NCBI RefSeq assembly: GCF_937988725.1
Contig: NZ_CALKHS010000004.1
Location: 248,001 to 312,000 of the forward strand
Source of the DNA: an uncultured Castellaniella sp.
GTDB taxonomy: Bacteria; Pseudomonadota; Gammaproteobacteria; Burkholderiales; Burkholderiaceae_B
Length of the DNA: 64,000 nucleotides
Direction of reading: 5' to 3'
The number at the start of each line of letters is the position of its first letter. Within the stretch, counting starts at the first letter, position 1. The position numbers and the translations under genes are program-made. Positions 15,722 to 24,344 of the stretch are shown piece after piece. The notes under the pieces are model-generated. The model was given only the letters and a program-made list of their open reading frames with translations. It was not told the DNA's origin and ran no database searches.

Positions 15722-18700
15722 TTACGCCGCGGCGCCGCCCAGGCGCTGCAGCAGGCCGCGCAGCTTCTGCACCCGGCCGGGCACGTCCACCGCGCCGCCG
15801 AAGGCGATCTTCAGCCGGTCGGGGCCGTTCAGGCGCACCTGGCGGTCCTGCTGCACCAGTTCGATGATGCGCAGGGGGTCGACCTTGGGCTGGGGGGCGA
15901 ACTGGATGGCGGCCTGGGATTCCCCGGCGTCGATCTTGACGACGTCCAGGGATTGCGCCAGCAGGCGCAGGCGGTGCAGGGACAGCAGCGTCTGGCCGGC
16001 TTCGGGCAGTTTGCCGTAGCGGTCGATCAGTTCTTCCTGGATCAGCGTCAGGGTGTCGGCGTCGGCGGCGTGCGCCAGGCGCTTGTACAGCCCCAGGCGG
16101 GCCTGCACGTCGGCGCAGTAGTCCGAAGGCAGCAGGGCGGGGGCGTGCAGATTGATCTCGCATTGCGAGCCGAAGGGCGCGTCCAGGTCGGGTTCCTCGC
16201 CGGATTTCAGCGCCCGCACGGCGGCGGCCAGCATGTCGTTGTACAGGGTGTAGCCGATTTCCTGGATGTTGCCGGACTGCGATTCGCCCAGCACTTCGCC
16301 GCTGCCGCGGATCTCCAGGTCGTGCATGGCCAGGAAAAAGCCCGCGCCCAGTTCCTCCATGGACTGAATGGCTTCCAGGCGCTTCTTGGCGTTGGCGGTG
16401 ATGGCGTCCTCGCCCGGGGTCAGCAGGTAGGCGTAGGCCTGGTGGTGGGACCGGCCCACCCGGCCGCGCAGCTGGTGCAGCTGGGCCAGGCCGAGCTTGT
16501 CGGCGCGGTGGATGATGATGGTGTTGGCCGAGGGGATGTCGATGCCGGTCTCGATGATGGTGGTGCACAGCAGCACGTTGCTGCGCTGCTGGTAGAAGCC
16601 TTTCATCACGTCTTCCAGCTCGCGTTCGCCCATCTGGCCGTGGGCCACGGCGATGCGGGCTTCCGGCACCAGTTCCTCCAGCCGGGCGCGGCGGTTGTGG
16701 ATGGTCTCGACTTCGTTGTGCAGGAAATACACCTGGCCGCCGCGCTTGAGTTCGCGCAGGATGGCTTCGCGGATGGTGCTGCCGTCCTCGCGGCGCACGA
16801 AGGTCTTGATCGCCAGGCGCTTCTGCGGCGCGGTGGCGATGACGGAAAAATCGCGGATGCCTTCCAGCGACATGCCCAGGGTGCGCGGGATCGGGGTGGC
16901 TGTCAGCGTCAGCACGTCCACTTCGGCCCGCAGCGCCTTCAAGGCTTCCTTCTGGCGCACGCCGAAGCGGTGTTCCTCGTCGATGATGACCAGGCCCAGT
17001 TGCTTGTAGCGGATGTCCTTGGACAGGATCTTGTGGGTGCCGATGACGATGTCCACCGAGCCGTCGGCCAGCCCTTCGATGGCCTTGGCGGTTTCCTTGC
17101 CGGTGCGAAAGCGCGAGAGTTCGGCGATGCGCACCGGCCAGTCGGCGAAGCGCGTGGCGAAATTCTGCGCATGCTGTTCGGCCAGCAGCGTGGTGGGGCA
17201 CAGCAGGGCGACCTGGCGTCCGTTCAGCACGGCCAGGAAGGCCGCCCGCAGCGCGACTTCGGTCTTGCCGAAGCCCACGTCGCCGCAGACCAGCCGGTCC
17301 ATGGGACGCCCGGACGTCATGTCCTGGATCACCGCCGTGATGGCGGCCGCCTGGTCGGGGGTTTCCTCGAAGCCGAAACCTTCGGCGAAGGCCTGGTAGT
17401 CGCGGGCGGGGAACTGGAAGCGCAGGCCCTCGCGGGCCGCGCGCTTGGCGTACAGGGCCAGCAGTTCGGCGGCCGTGTCGCGGGCCTGGCGGGCGGCCTT
17501 GCGGCGGGCCTTCTCCCATTGCCCGGAGCCCAGCGGATGCAGCGGGGCCTGGTCCGGATCGGCGCCGCTGTAGCGGGCGATCAGATGCAGCTGCGACACC
17601 GGCACGTACAGGGTGGCGTCGCGGGCGTATTCCAGGTGCAGCAGTTCGATGGGGCCGTCGCCCAGGTCCATGCTGACCAGCCCCCGGTAGCGGCCGATGC
17701 CGTGCTGCACGTGCACCACCGGGTCGCCCACGTGCAGCTCGGCCAGATCGCGCACCATGGCGTCGATGTCGCTGTGCTGCTCGAAGCGCCGCCGGCGGCT
17801 GCGGGCGGGACGGGCGGCCTGGGCGGGGTACAGGTCGTTTTCGGTCAGGATGGCCAGGCCGGCCGGGGGCATCAGGAAGCCGCCGGTCAGGGGCGCGACG
17901 ATCAGGGCGAAGCGGGCGTCGCTGTCCAGGTAGTCCTGCCAGGTGTCGAAGGCCGCGTCGGGCTTGATGCGGTAGTCGCCCAGCAGTTCGGTGATGGTTT
18001 CGCGCCGGCCGGCGGAATCCACGCAGATGGCGGTGCGCAGCGGGCTGGCGTCCAGGTGGTGGCGTAGTCCGGCCAGCGGGTCGTCGGCCCGGCGGTTGAC
18101 GGCGACGTCCGGGCAGGCGGCGAAATCCGGATGGACCTGGTCGTGGACCAGCGCCAGGCGGGCCAGCTCGCGCAGCCGGGCGTGGAAGCCCTCGTCGTCC
18201 AGGAACAGCATGTCCAGGGGCAGCACGGGACGCTCGGGATCGGACTTCAGGAACTGCCAGCGGTTATGCGCGTCCTGGGTGAAGCGGCCGATGGCGGCGG
18301 AGGCGTCGCCCAGCGTCACGGCCAGGGTGTCGGCGGGCAGGTAGTCGAACAGGGTCGCGGTGTGCTCGAAGAACAGCGGCAGGTAGTATTCGATCCCGGC
18401 GAAGGCCATGCCGTTGCCGATGTCCTTGTAGGGCAGGGCCCGGGACGGGTCGCCTTCGAAGAGTTCCCGGAAGCGGGCCCGGAAGCGGTTGCGGGCGGCC
18501 TCGTCCATGGGGAACTCGCGGCCGGGCAGCAGTTCGATCTCGCGCACCGGATACAGGCTGCGCTGGGTGTCGATGTCGAAGCTGCGGATGGATTCGATTT
18601 CCCGGTCGAACAGGTCGATGCGGTAGGGCAGGGCCGAGCCCATGGGAAACAGATCGATCAGGCCGCCCCGGATGCAGAATTCGCCGGGCGCGCCGACCTG

Positions 18701-19201
18701 GGTGACGTGGCTGTAGTTGGCCAGAGTCAGCTGCGCCCGCAGCCGCTCTTCGTCCAGGGTGTCGCCCTGGTGGAACTGGAAGGTGTAGGCGGCCAGGAAC
18801 TCGGGGGGCGCCAGGCGCGTCAGGGCCGTCGTGACCGGCACGACCAGCACGTCCACGGTGTTCTGCCCCAGCGCATGCAGGGTGCGCAGCCGTTCCGAAA
18901 TCAGATCCTGGTGCGGGGAAAAGCTGTCGTAGGGCAGGGTTTCCCAATCCGGCAGGAAGCGGACCCGCAGGTCGGGGTCGAACAGGGTGATTTCCTCGGC
19001 CAGGCGCTGGGCCGCCAGGGGGTCGGCGCAGAAGGCCGCCAGCGGGCGGCCGGCCTGCCGGGCCAGGGCGGCCAGCCACAGCGCATCGCCGGAGCCCGGT
19101 GGGCGCGGCTGCGCATAGCGCTGGCCGGGCCTGAGGGCGGCCAGGGTCGCCGGCAGGGTGGGCAGGGCGGGGGAAGCGGGGCGGGCGGATGAATCGGGCA
19201 T
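15722..19201 (-). CDS. mfd: Transcription-repair coupling factor Mfd
   Basis: An 1159-residue SF2 translocase of normal Mfd length. It shows the UvrB-homologous N-terminal region, an RNA-polymerase interaction domain (VGDPVVHVQHGIGRYRG), helicase motifs (Walker A CGDVGFGKTEVA, DEEH box IIDEEHRFG) and the TRG region (HQLRGRVGRS), then the C-terminal regulatory domain. Mfd removes stalled RNA polymerase and recruits UvrA. Its ATG shares one base with the stop of the upstream RpiR regulator gene (TGATG), so it appears to be co-transcribed and translationally coupled with it. Confidence 0.96.
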   Translation of the reverse strand: MPDSSARPASPALPTLPATLAALRPGQRYAQPRPPGSGDALWLAALARQAGRPLAAFCADPLAAQRLAEEITLFDPDLRVRFLPDWETLPYDSFSPHQDLISERLRTLHALGQNTVDVLVVPVTTALTRLAPPEFLAAYTFQFHQGDTLDEERLRAQLTLANYSHVTQVGAPGEFCIRGGLIDLFPMGSALPYRIDLFDREIESIRSFDIDTQRSLYPVREIELLPGREFPMDEAARNRFRARFRELFEGDPSRALPYKDIGNGMAFAGIEYYLPLFFEHTATLFDYLPADTLAVTLGDASAAIGRFTQDAHNRWQFLKSDPERPVLPLDMLFLDDEGFHARLRELARLALVHDQVHPDFAACPDVAVNRRADDPLAGLRHHLDASPLRTAICVDSAGRRETITELLGDYRIKPDAAFDTWQDYLDSDARFALIVAPLTGGFLMPPAGLAILTENDLYPAQAARPARSRRRRFEQHSDIDAMVRDLAELHVGDPVVHVQHGIGRYRGLVSMDLGDGPIELLHLEYARDATLYVPVSQLHLIARYSGADPDQAPLHPLGSGQWEKARRKAARQARDTAAELLALYAKRAAREGLRFQFPARDYQAFAEGFGFEETPDQAAAITAVIQDMTSGRPMDRLVCGDVGFGKTEVALRAAFLAVLNGRQVALLCPTTLLAEQHAQNFATRFADWPVRIAELSRFRTGKETAKAIEGLADGSVDIVIGTHKILSKDIRYKQLGLVIIDEEHRFGVRQKEALKALRAEVDVLTLTATPIPRTLGMSLEGIRDFSVIATAPQKRLAIKTFVRREDGSTIREAILRELKRGGQVYFLHNEVETIHNRRARLEELVPEARIAVAHGQMGERELEDVMKGFYQQRSNVLLCTTIIETGIDIPSANTIIIHRADKLGLAQLHQLRGRVGRSHHQAYAYLLTPGEDAITANAKKRLEAIQSMEELGAGFFLAMHDLEIRGSGEVLGESQSGNIQEIGYTLYNDMLAAAVRALKSGEEPDLDAPFGSQCEINLHAPALLPSDYCADVQARLGLYKRLAHAADADTLTLIQEELIDRYGKLPEAGQTLLSLHRLRLLAQSLDVVKIDAGESQAAIQFAPQPKVDPLRIIELVQQDRQVRLNGPDRLKIAFGGAVDVPGRVQKLRGLLQRLGGAAA

Positions 19202-20046
19202 CAGGGCTTTCGTTTGTTCTTCAGGCTGTGTTTGGTTCTGGCCAGCGCCTGGCTGGCCTGGCTGCCCTGGCGCAGGGCGACTCCCAGCGCCAGCACGTCG
19301 ATGATGGCCAGGTGCGCCAGGCGCGAGATCATCGGGCTGTAGAGATCGGTGTCTTCCTGGGTATCGGCCCGCAGCAGGATGGCGGCCAGTCCGGCCAGGG
19401 GTGAACCCGAGGCGGTGATGGCGATGACGGGACAGCCGTTGTCGCGGGCCAGGGCGACCGCATCCAGCAGTTCGCGCGAGCGCCCGGAATGCGAGATCGC
19501 CACCAGCGCGTCCCGGGGACCCAGCAGCGAGGCCGCCATGCTTTGCGTGTGGCTGTCGGCGTAGGCGGCCACCGCCAGGTCGAAGCGGAAGAATTTGTAT
19601 TGGGCGTCGGCGGCGACGATGCCCGAATTGCCGATGCCGTAGAACTCGATGCGCCGGGCCGCCGCCAGCCGGTCGATGGCGGCTTCGACCTGGGCGGGGT
19701 CCAGGCCGTTGCGCACGCGCAGCAGGGCGGAGACCGCGTTGTCGAAGACCTTGCCCGTCAGCGCGGGCACGCCGTCGCCGGGCATGAGCGCCGAGTGGAC
19801 GTAGGGCACGCCGCTGATCTGGCTGGCCGCCAGCTGGACCTTGAAATCCGGCCAGCCGGCATAGCCCAGGGCGCGGCACAGCCGGATCACGGTGGGCTCG
19901 CTGACTTCCGCCGCTTGGGCGACGTCGCCGATCGCCATGCGGGAGGTTTCGCCGGGCCGGGCAATGACCAGACGGGCGACGCGGGCGGCGGCGCGGCTCA
20001 GGTGCGGCAGGCGGCTGCGCAGCTCGGGCAGGATGGGGGTGTTCAT
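19201..20046 (-). CDS. RpiR/HexR-family transcriptional regulator (HTH-SIS)
   Basis: A 281-residue regulator: N-terminal RpiR-type helix-turn-helix (MAIGDVAQAAEVSEPTVIRL, about 49-68) and a SIS sugar-phosphate domain with YGIGNSG and AISHSGRSRE. HexR members of this family respond to KDPG, and a KDPG-pathway locus lies next door, which makes HexR-like control attractive but unproven. I start at ATG 20046, giving the family length; the frame stays open to 20115. A TATACT hexamer lies only 9 nt upstream with no Shine-Dalgarno. The stop overlaps mfd by one base. Confidence 0.88.
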   Translation of the reverse strand: MNTPILPELRSRLPHLSRAAARVARLVIARPGETSRMAIGDVAQAAEVSEPTVIRLCRALGYAGWPDFKVQLAASQISGVPYVHSALMPGDGVPALTGKVFDNAVSALLRVRNGLDPAQVEAAIDRLAAARRIEFYGIGNSGIVAADAQYKFFRFDLAVAAYADSHTQSMAASLLGPRDALVAISHSGRSRELLDAVALARDNGCPVIAITASGSPLAGLAAILLRADTQEDTDLYSPMISRLAHLAIIDVLALGVALRQGSQASQALARTKHSLKNKRKP

Positions 20047-20055
20047 GAAGGGCTT

Positions 20056-20061
20056 AGTATA
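20056..20061 (-). promoter_or_regulatory. Possible -10 hexamer of a leaderless rpiR transcript
   Basis: TATACT on the minus strand lies 9 nt upstream of the rpiR ATG, and no ribosome-binding sequence separates them. A start 6-8 nt after the hexamer would leave almost no leader. No good -35 is visible. Confidence 0.35.
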
Positions 20062-20205
20062 AAGGCCGCGCGGGGCGCGTGGCGGCCGCCCCGGGGGGCT
20101 GATATGATCCCGCAAGCCATCGCGTCCTGCCCGAGCCGGGGTGTCCGGCGCCGCCGGGCGGGATGCCGCCTGACGCTGTCCGCCTTACCGGGAATCCTCT
20201 TTTCA

Positions 20206-21228
20206 ATGGCCGATATCATCCGCAAGAATGCCGCGCCCCGGGTCACGATCGCCGACGTCGCCCGCCATGCCGGGGTCTCGAAGGCGACCGTGTCCCGGTT
20301 CCTGAACCACCGCGACACGCTGCTGTCGCCCGAGATCTCGGAGCGGGTCGCCGCCGCGGTCGAGGCCCTGTCGTATACCCCCAGCCCCATGGCGCAGGCC
20401 CTGAAGCGGGGGCGGTCCCGGCTGGTGGGGCTGGTCGTCGCCGACATCACCAATCCGTACTCCGTCGCCGTCCTGAGCGGCGCGGAGCAGGCCTGCCGCC
20501 GGGCGGGGTTCCTGATGATGCTGTTCAACCTGGGCAATGACCGCGAACGCGAGAGCGTCGGCCTGCGGATTCTGTCCAGCTATCAGGTGGAAGGCTTCAT
20601 CCTGAACACGATGGGCCTGGAACGCGAGGCGGTGGTGACGCAGGCCTTGCAGGGGCGTCCGGTGGTGCTGGTGGATCGCCTGCGGCAGGGGATGGACGTC
20701 GATTTCGTGTCCCTGGACAATCAGCAGGCCATCGGCATGTGCGTCCGGCATCTGACGGAATCCGGCTATGGCGAATTCCTGCTGGTGACCGAGCCGCTGG
20801 ACGGGATCAGCTCTCGGCAGGAGCGGGTGGCCGCCTTCGAAGCGCTGCAGGGCGTCCGGGGGAAGTGGATGGAAACCCGTCCGGACGATCATGCCGGACT
20901 GGTCGACGCCTTGCGTGCGCTGCGCCGCCAGGCCCGGCGCCCGCCGGCGCTGATCGCCGGCAATGCGGTGGTCACCATGCGGATCGTCGCGGCGGCGGCG
21001 GAACTGGGCTGGCAGCTGGGGCGGGACATCGGCCTGGTCGGGATCGACGACACGCTCTGGGCCCCTTATGTCGGCCCGGGCATCAGCGCCGTCGCGCAGC
21101 CGACGGATGCCCTGGGCGCCCTGGCGGCGCAGTGCCTGATCGAGCGCATGGAGGGGCTGGACACGGCCGCCCGCGCCATCCGCCTGCCGGGCACCCTGGT
21201 GGCGCGAGGGTCCACCCGGCTGGCCTGA
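20206..21228 (+). CDS. LacI-family transcriptional regulator
   Basis: A 340-residue repressor-type protein. VTIADVARHAGVSKATVSRF (about 10-29) is the LacI helix-turn-helix, followed by a hinge (YTPSPMAQALKRGRS) and a periplasmic-binding-like sensor domain with LVGLVVADITNPY. It lies directly upstream of, and on the same strand as, a sugar-acid transport and catabolism operon, whose start carries a perfect LacI-type palindrome (21299-21312). It therefore very likely controls that operon. The reading frame is open far upstream, but ATG 20206 is where family similarity begins. Confidence 0.92.
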   Translation: MADIIRKNAAPRVTIADVARHAGVSKATVSRFLNHRDTLLSPEISERVAAAVEALSYTPSPMAQALKRGRSRLVGLVVADITNPYSVAVLSGAEQACRRAGFLMMLFNLGNDRERESVGLRILSSYQVEGFILNTMGLEREAVVTQALQGRPVVLVDRLRQGMDVDFVSLDNQQAIGMCVRHLTESGYGEFLLVTEPLDGISSRQERVAAFEALQGVRGKWMETRPDDHAGLVDALRALRRQARRPPALIAGNAVVTMRIVAAAAELGWQLGRDIGLVGIDDTLWAPYVGPGISAVAQPTDALGALAAQCLIERMEGLDTAARAIRLPGTLVARGSTRLA

Positions 21229-21298
21229 CGCCCGTTCCGCGCCGAAACGGATCAGGGTAATTACTGATTTTCCTCGACATCGGGCTTGCCTAATATTA

Positions 21299-21312
21299 TG
21301 AAACCGGTTTCA
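21299..21312 (+). promoter_or_regulatory. LacI-type operator upstream of the sugar-acid transporter operon
   Basis: TGAAACCGGTTTCA is a perfect 14-bp palindrome with the central CG typical of LacI-family operators. It lies 35 bp before the first permease gene, just after an AT-rich TAATATTAT stretch. A weak promoter TTGCCT (21286-21291), 17 bp, TTCAAT (21309-21314) would be overlapped by it, which fits repression. Confidence 0.75.
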
Positions 21313-21347
21313 ATGACGCCCGGACATTCATTATTCTCCGGCAGCCT

Positions 21348-22019
21348 ATGAATTACACCTTTCAGTTCGGCCCCGTGTTCGAGGCCTGGCCCTTGCTGCT
21401 TCGCGGCACCTGGATGACGATCCAGCTGTCCGCGCTGGCCATGCTGTTCGGGGGCGTGGTGGCGGTCCTGTGCGCCTGGGGCAAGACCTCCGGCCCGTCG
21501 CCGGTCCGGGCGCTGATCCAGGTCTACATCGAACTGATCCGCAACACGCCGTTCCTGGTGCAGCTGTTCTTCTTCTTTTTCGCGCTGCCGGCCATCGGCG
21601 TGCGCTGGTCGCCCTACATGGCGGCGCTGGTGGCCATGACGGTCAACCTGGGCGCCTATGCCACGGAAATCGTCCGCGCCGGCATCGAGGCCATCCCCCG
21701 GGGCCAGATCGAAGCCGGCCTCGCCCTGAATCTGTCGCGCGTCGAGATCTTCCGCTTCGTCATCCTCAAGCCCGCCCTGCGCGCCATCTATCCGGCGCTG
21801 ACCAGCCAGTTCATCCTGCTGATGCTGGCCTCCAGCGTGGTGTCGGTGATCTCGGCCGACGACCTGACCTCGGTGGCGGCGACGCTGCAGTCCGAAACCT
21901 TCCGCAGTTTCGAGATCTACATCGTCATCACGGTGATCTATCTGCTGCTGACCCTGTTCTTCTCCTTCGTGTTCCACAGGATCCACCAGCGCTACCTTCA
22001 CTATCCGGACGGCCGCTGA
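21348..22019 (+). CDS. Polar amino acid-type ABC transporter permease 1
   Basis: A 223-residue HisM/GlnP-type permease with about five membrane helices. The ABC-interaction loop AGIEAIPRGQIEAGLALNLS (113-132) contains the conserved EA-G motif. First structural gene downstream of the LacI operator; its stop shares a base with the next permease start (TGATG), so the two probably form a heterodimer. The family usually moves amino acids, but the neighbours are sugar-acid enzymes, so the cargo here may be a sugar acid (inference). Confidence 0.9.
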   Translation: MNYTFQFGPVFEAWPLLLRGTWMTIQLSALAMLFGGVVAVLCAWGKTSGPSPVRALIQVYIELIRNTPFLVQLFFFFFALPAIGVRWSPYMAALVAMTVNLGAYATEIVRAGIEAIPRGQIEAGLALNLSRVEIFRFVILKPALRAIYPALTSQFILLMLASSVVSVISADDLTSVAATLQSETFRSFEIYIVITVIYLLLTLFFSFVFHRIHQRYLHYPDGR

Positions 22020-22675
22020 TGAGAACATTCGGACTTTCTGATTTCTGGTACATCCTGTACGCCGCCCAATGGACGGTGCTGCTGTCGATCACGGCGTTCG
22101 CCGGCGGCGGGCTGGTCGGGCTGGCGGTCGCGCTGGCGCGCACCGGGACCAGCCGCGCGGGCCGTGCGCTGGCCATGGGCTTCATCCAGATATTCCGCGG
22201 TACGCCCCTGCTGCTGCAGCTGTTCCTGGTGTTCTTCGGCGCCCCTGTGATCGGCTTCGAGGTGGATCCCTGGACGGCCGCCGCCGTGGCGCTGGCGCTG
22301 AATGCGGGGGCGTTCCTGGGCGAGATCTGGCGCGGCTGCATACAGGCCGTGCCCCGGGGGCAATGGGAAGCCGCCGCCGCGCTGGGTATGAAATACCGCT
22401 ACCTGCTGCGCGACGTGATCCTGCCGCAGGCCCTGAAGATCGCCATCCCGCCCACCGTGGGCTATCTGGTGCAGGTCATCAAGGGCACCTCGCTGGCGGC
22501 CATCATCGGCTTCACCGAGCTGACCCGGGCGGGGCAGATCGTCAACAACGCCACCTTCGAGCCCATGATGGTGTTCTCGATCGTGGCGATCCTGTATTTC
22601 CTGCTGTGCTGGCCCCTGTCGCTGCTGGCGGGGCGGATGGAACGCCGCCTGGCGATTTCCCTGGCGCGGGGATAA
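22019..22675 (+). CDS. Polar amino acid-type ABC transporter permease 2
   Basis: A 218-residue permease of the same family as its neighbour, with the EA-G loop RGCIQAVPRGQWEAAAALGM. ATG 22019 overlaps the previous stop by one base, which sets the start even though the frame stays open upstream. It should pair with permease 1 and bind the ATPase encoded at 23569. Confidence 0.9.
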   Translation: MRTFGLSDFWYILYAAQWTVLLSITAFAGGGLVGLAVALARTGTSRAGRALAMGFIQIFRGTPLLLQLFLVFFGAPVIGFEVDPWTAAAVALALNAGAFLGEIWRGCIQAVPRGQWEAAAALGMKYRYLLRDVILPQALKIAIPPTVGYLVQVIKGTSLAAIIGFTELTRAGQIVNNATFEPMMVFSIVAILYFLLCWPLSLLAGRMERRLAISLARG

Positions 22676-22682
22676 CGATTTC

Positions 22683-22716
22683 GGGGCGCATCGCGCCCCA
22701 CTCTGGCTTCGGCCAG
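22683..22716 (+). other. Tandem stem-loops between permease and binding-protein genes
   Basis: Two perfect hairpins: GGGGCGC-ATC-GCGCCCC (22683-22699) and CTGGC-TTCG-GCCAG (22703-22716), the second with a stable TTCG tetraloop. No T-run follows. Such structures often protect or process mRNA ends and raise the relative level of the downstream binding protein (inference). Confidence 0.55.
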
Positions 22717-22736
22717 CAATTTCATGGAGACATCCT

Positions 22737-23546
22737 ATGTTCAAGCGTCATACCTTGCGCGGCATCCTGGGGGCCACCCTGCTGGCCGCCTGCACGAGCC
22801 TGGCGGTCGGCCTGGCGCCGACGGCATCCGCCGAAACCATCGATCAGGTCAAGCAGAAGGGCGAACTGACGGTCGGCATGCTGGTCGACTTCCCGCCCTA
22901 CGGCATCATGAACAGCGAAAACAAGCCGGACGGCTATGACGCCGACGTCGCCAAGACCCTGGCCAAGGACCTGGGCGTCAAGGTCAAGATCGTGCCCGTC
23001 ACCGGGCCCAACCGCATTCCCTACCTGCTGACCAACAAGGTCGACATGCTGGTGGCTTCGCTGGCCATCACGCCGGAACGCGCCAAGCAGGTGCAGTTCT
23101 CGCAGCCGTATTCCGCCGCCCAGATCGTGGTGTTCGGCGGCAAGGACCTGAAGATCTCCGGTCCCGAAGGCCTGTCGGGCAAGCGGATCGGCGTGGCGCG
23201 CGCCAGCACCCAGGACATTGCCGTGACCAAGATCGCCCCGAAGGACGCGGAGATCCGCCGTTTCGATGACGACGCATCCGCCATGCAGGCCCTGCTGTCC
23301 GGGCAGGTGGACGCCATCGGGTGCTCCACCACGGTCGCCGCCGGGATCGCCAAGCGCGCGCCGGACCGCTTCGACAACAAGTTCGTGCTGCTGCAGCAGG
23401 AAATGGCCGTGGCGATCCGCCCGGGCGAGCCCGAAACCCTGAAGGCCGTCAACGAAGTGATCAAGCGCAACATCGAGAACGGCCAGTTCAGCAAGTTCTA
23501 CCAGAAATGGCTGGGCTCCCCGCTGCCGGAACTGAAGAAATCCTGA
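22737..23546 (+). CDS. Solute-binding protein of the sugar-acid locus ABC transporter
   Basis: A 269-residue family 3 extracellular binding protein (DFPPYGIMNSENKPDGYDAD near the start of the mature part). The leader can be read two ways: a lipobox LAAC with Cys19, or type I cleavage after ASA (residue 32). It is preceded by TGGAGA and by two stem-loops. It should deliver substrate to the two upstream permeases. The ligand is not visible from sequence; the neighbouring kinase and aldolase point to a sugar acid rather than an amino acid. Confidence 0.88.
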   Translation: MFKRHTLRGILGATLLAACTSLAVGLAPTASAETIDQVKQKGELTVGMLVDFPPYGIMNSENKPDGYDADVAKTLAKDLGVKVKIVPVTGPNRIPYLLTNKVDMLVASLAITPERAKQVQFSQPYSAAQIVVFGGKDLKISGPEGLSGKRIGVARASTQDIAVTKIAPKDAEIRRFDDDASAMQALLSGQVDAIGCSTTVAAGIAKRAPDRFDNKFVLLQQEMAVAIRPGEPETLKAVNEVIKRNIENGQFSKFYQKWLGSPLPELKKS

Positions 23547-23568
23547 TATTGAAGACCGCACGCCCGAC

Positions 23569-24333
23569 ATGACTACGACCCAGCCCCATGAAACCGCCGG
23601 TCCGATCATCCGGATCGAGAAGATCAACAAATGGTATGGCCAGTTCCATGCGCTGACGGATATCGACCTGGCCGTGGCGGCGGGCGAGCGCATCGTGATC
23701 TGCGGGCCTTCGGGTTCGGGGAAATCGACGCTCATCCGCTGCATCAACGGCCTGGAAACCATCCGGGACGGGCGGATCGTGGTCAATGGCACCACCCTGG
23801 GCCCCGACGGGCGCGGGGTGGAGACCATCCGGCAGGAAGTCGGCATGGTGTTCCAGCAGTTCAATCTGTTTCCGCACATGACGGTATTGCGCAACTGCAT
23901 GCTGGCGCCGATGCGGTCGCGCGGGCTCACGGCGGATCAGGCCGAGGCCCAGGCGATGGAATATCTGTCGCGCGTGCGCATTGCCGAGCAGGCGCACAAA
24001 TACCCCAGCCAGCTGTCCGGCGGACAGCAGCAGCGGGTGGCGATCGCCCGGGCGCTGTGCATGACGCCGAAAGTGATGCTGTTCGACGAGCCGACGTCGG
24101 CTCTGGATCCGGAAATGGTCAAGGAAGTGCTGGATACCATGATCAGTCTGGCGGGCGATGGCATGACCATGCTGTGCGTCACCCATGAAATGGGGTTCGC
24201 GCGCCGCGTGGCCGACCGCGTGATCTTCATGGCCGATGGCGCGATCGTCGAGCAGGCGCCGCCGGATGAATTTTTCAATCGTCCCCGACACGAGAAGACC
24301 CGCGGCTTTCTGGGCCAGATTCTGAATCACTGA
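23569..24333 (+). CDS. Polar amino acid-type ABC transporter ATPase
   Basis: A 254-residue GlnQ/HisP-type ATPase. Walker A GPSGSGKST (about 46-54), Q-loop FQQFNLFPHMT, signature LSGGQQQRVAIARAL, Walker B VMLFDEPTSALD and the switch histidine in VTHEMG are all intact. It completes the importer begun at 21348. The next gene starts 11 bp later, so transport and metabolism share an operon. Confidence 0.93.
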   Translation: MTTTQPHETAGPIIRIEKINKWYGQFHALTDIDLAVAAGERIVICGPSGSGKSTLIRCINGLETIRDGRIVVNGTTLGPDGRGVETIRQEVGMVFQQFNLFPHMTVLRNCMLAPMRSRGLTADQAEAQAMEYLSRVRIAEQAHKYPSQLSGGQQQRVAIARALCMTPKVMLFDEPTSALDPEMVKEVLDTMISLAGDGMTMLCVTHEMGFARRVADRVIFMADGAIVEQAPPDEFFNRPRHEKTRGFLGQILNH

Positions 24334-24344
24334 AGGAAGCGGGC

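Noticed and set aside
19489..20205. Upstream extension of the LacI-type regulator
   Set aside because: The extension lies antisense to the RpiR gene and has shadow composition; the helix-turn-helix begins just after ATG 20206.
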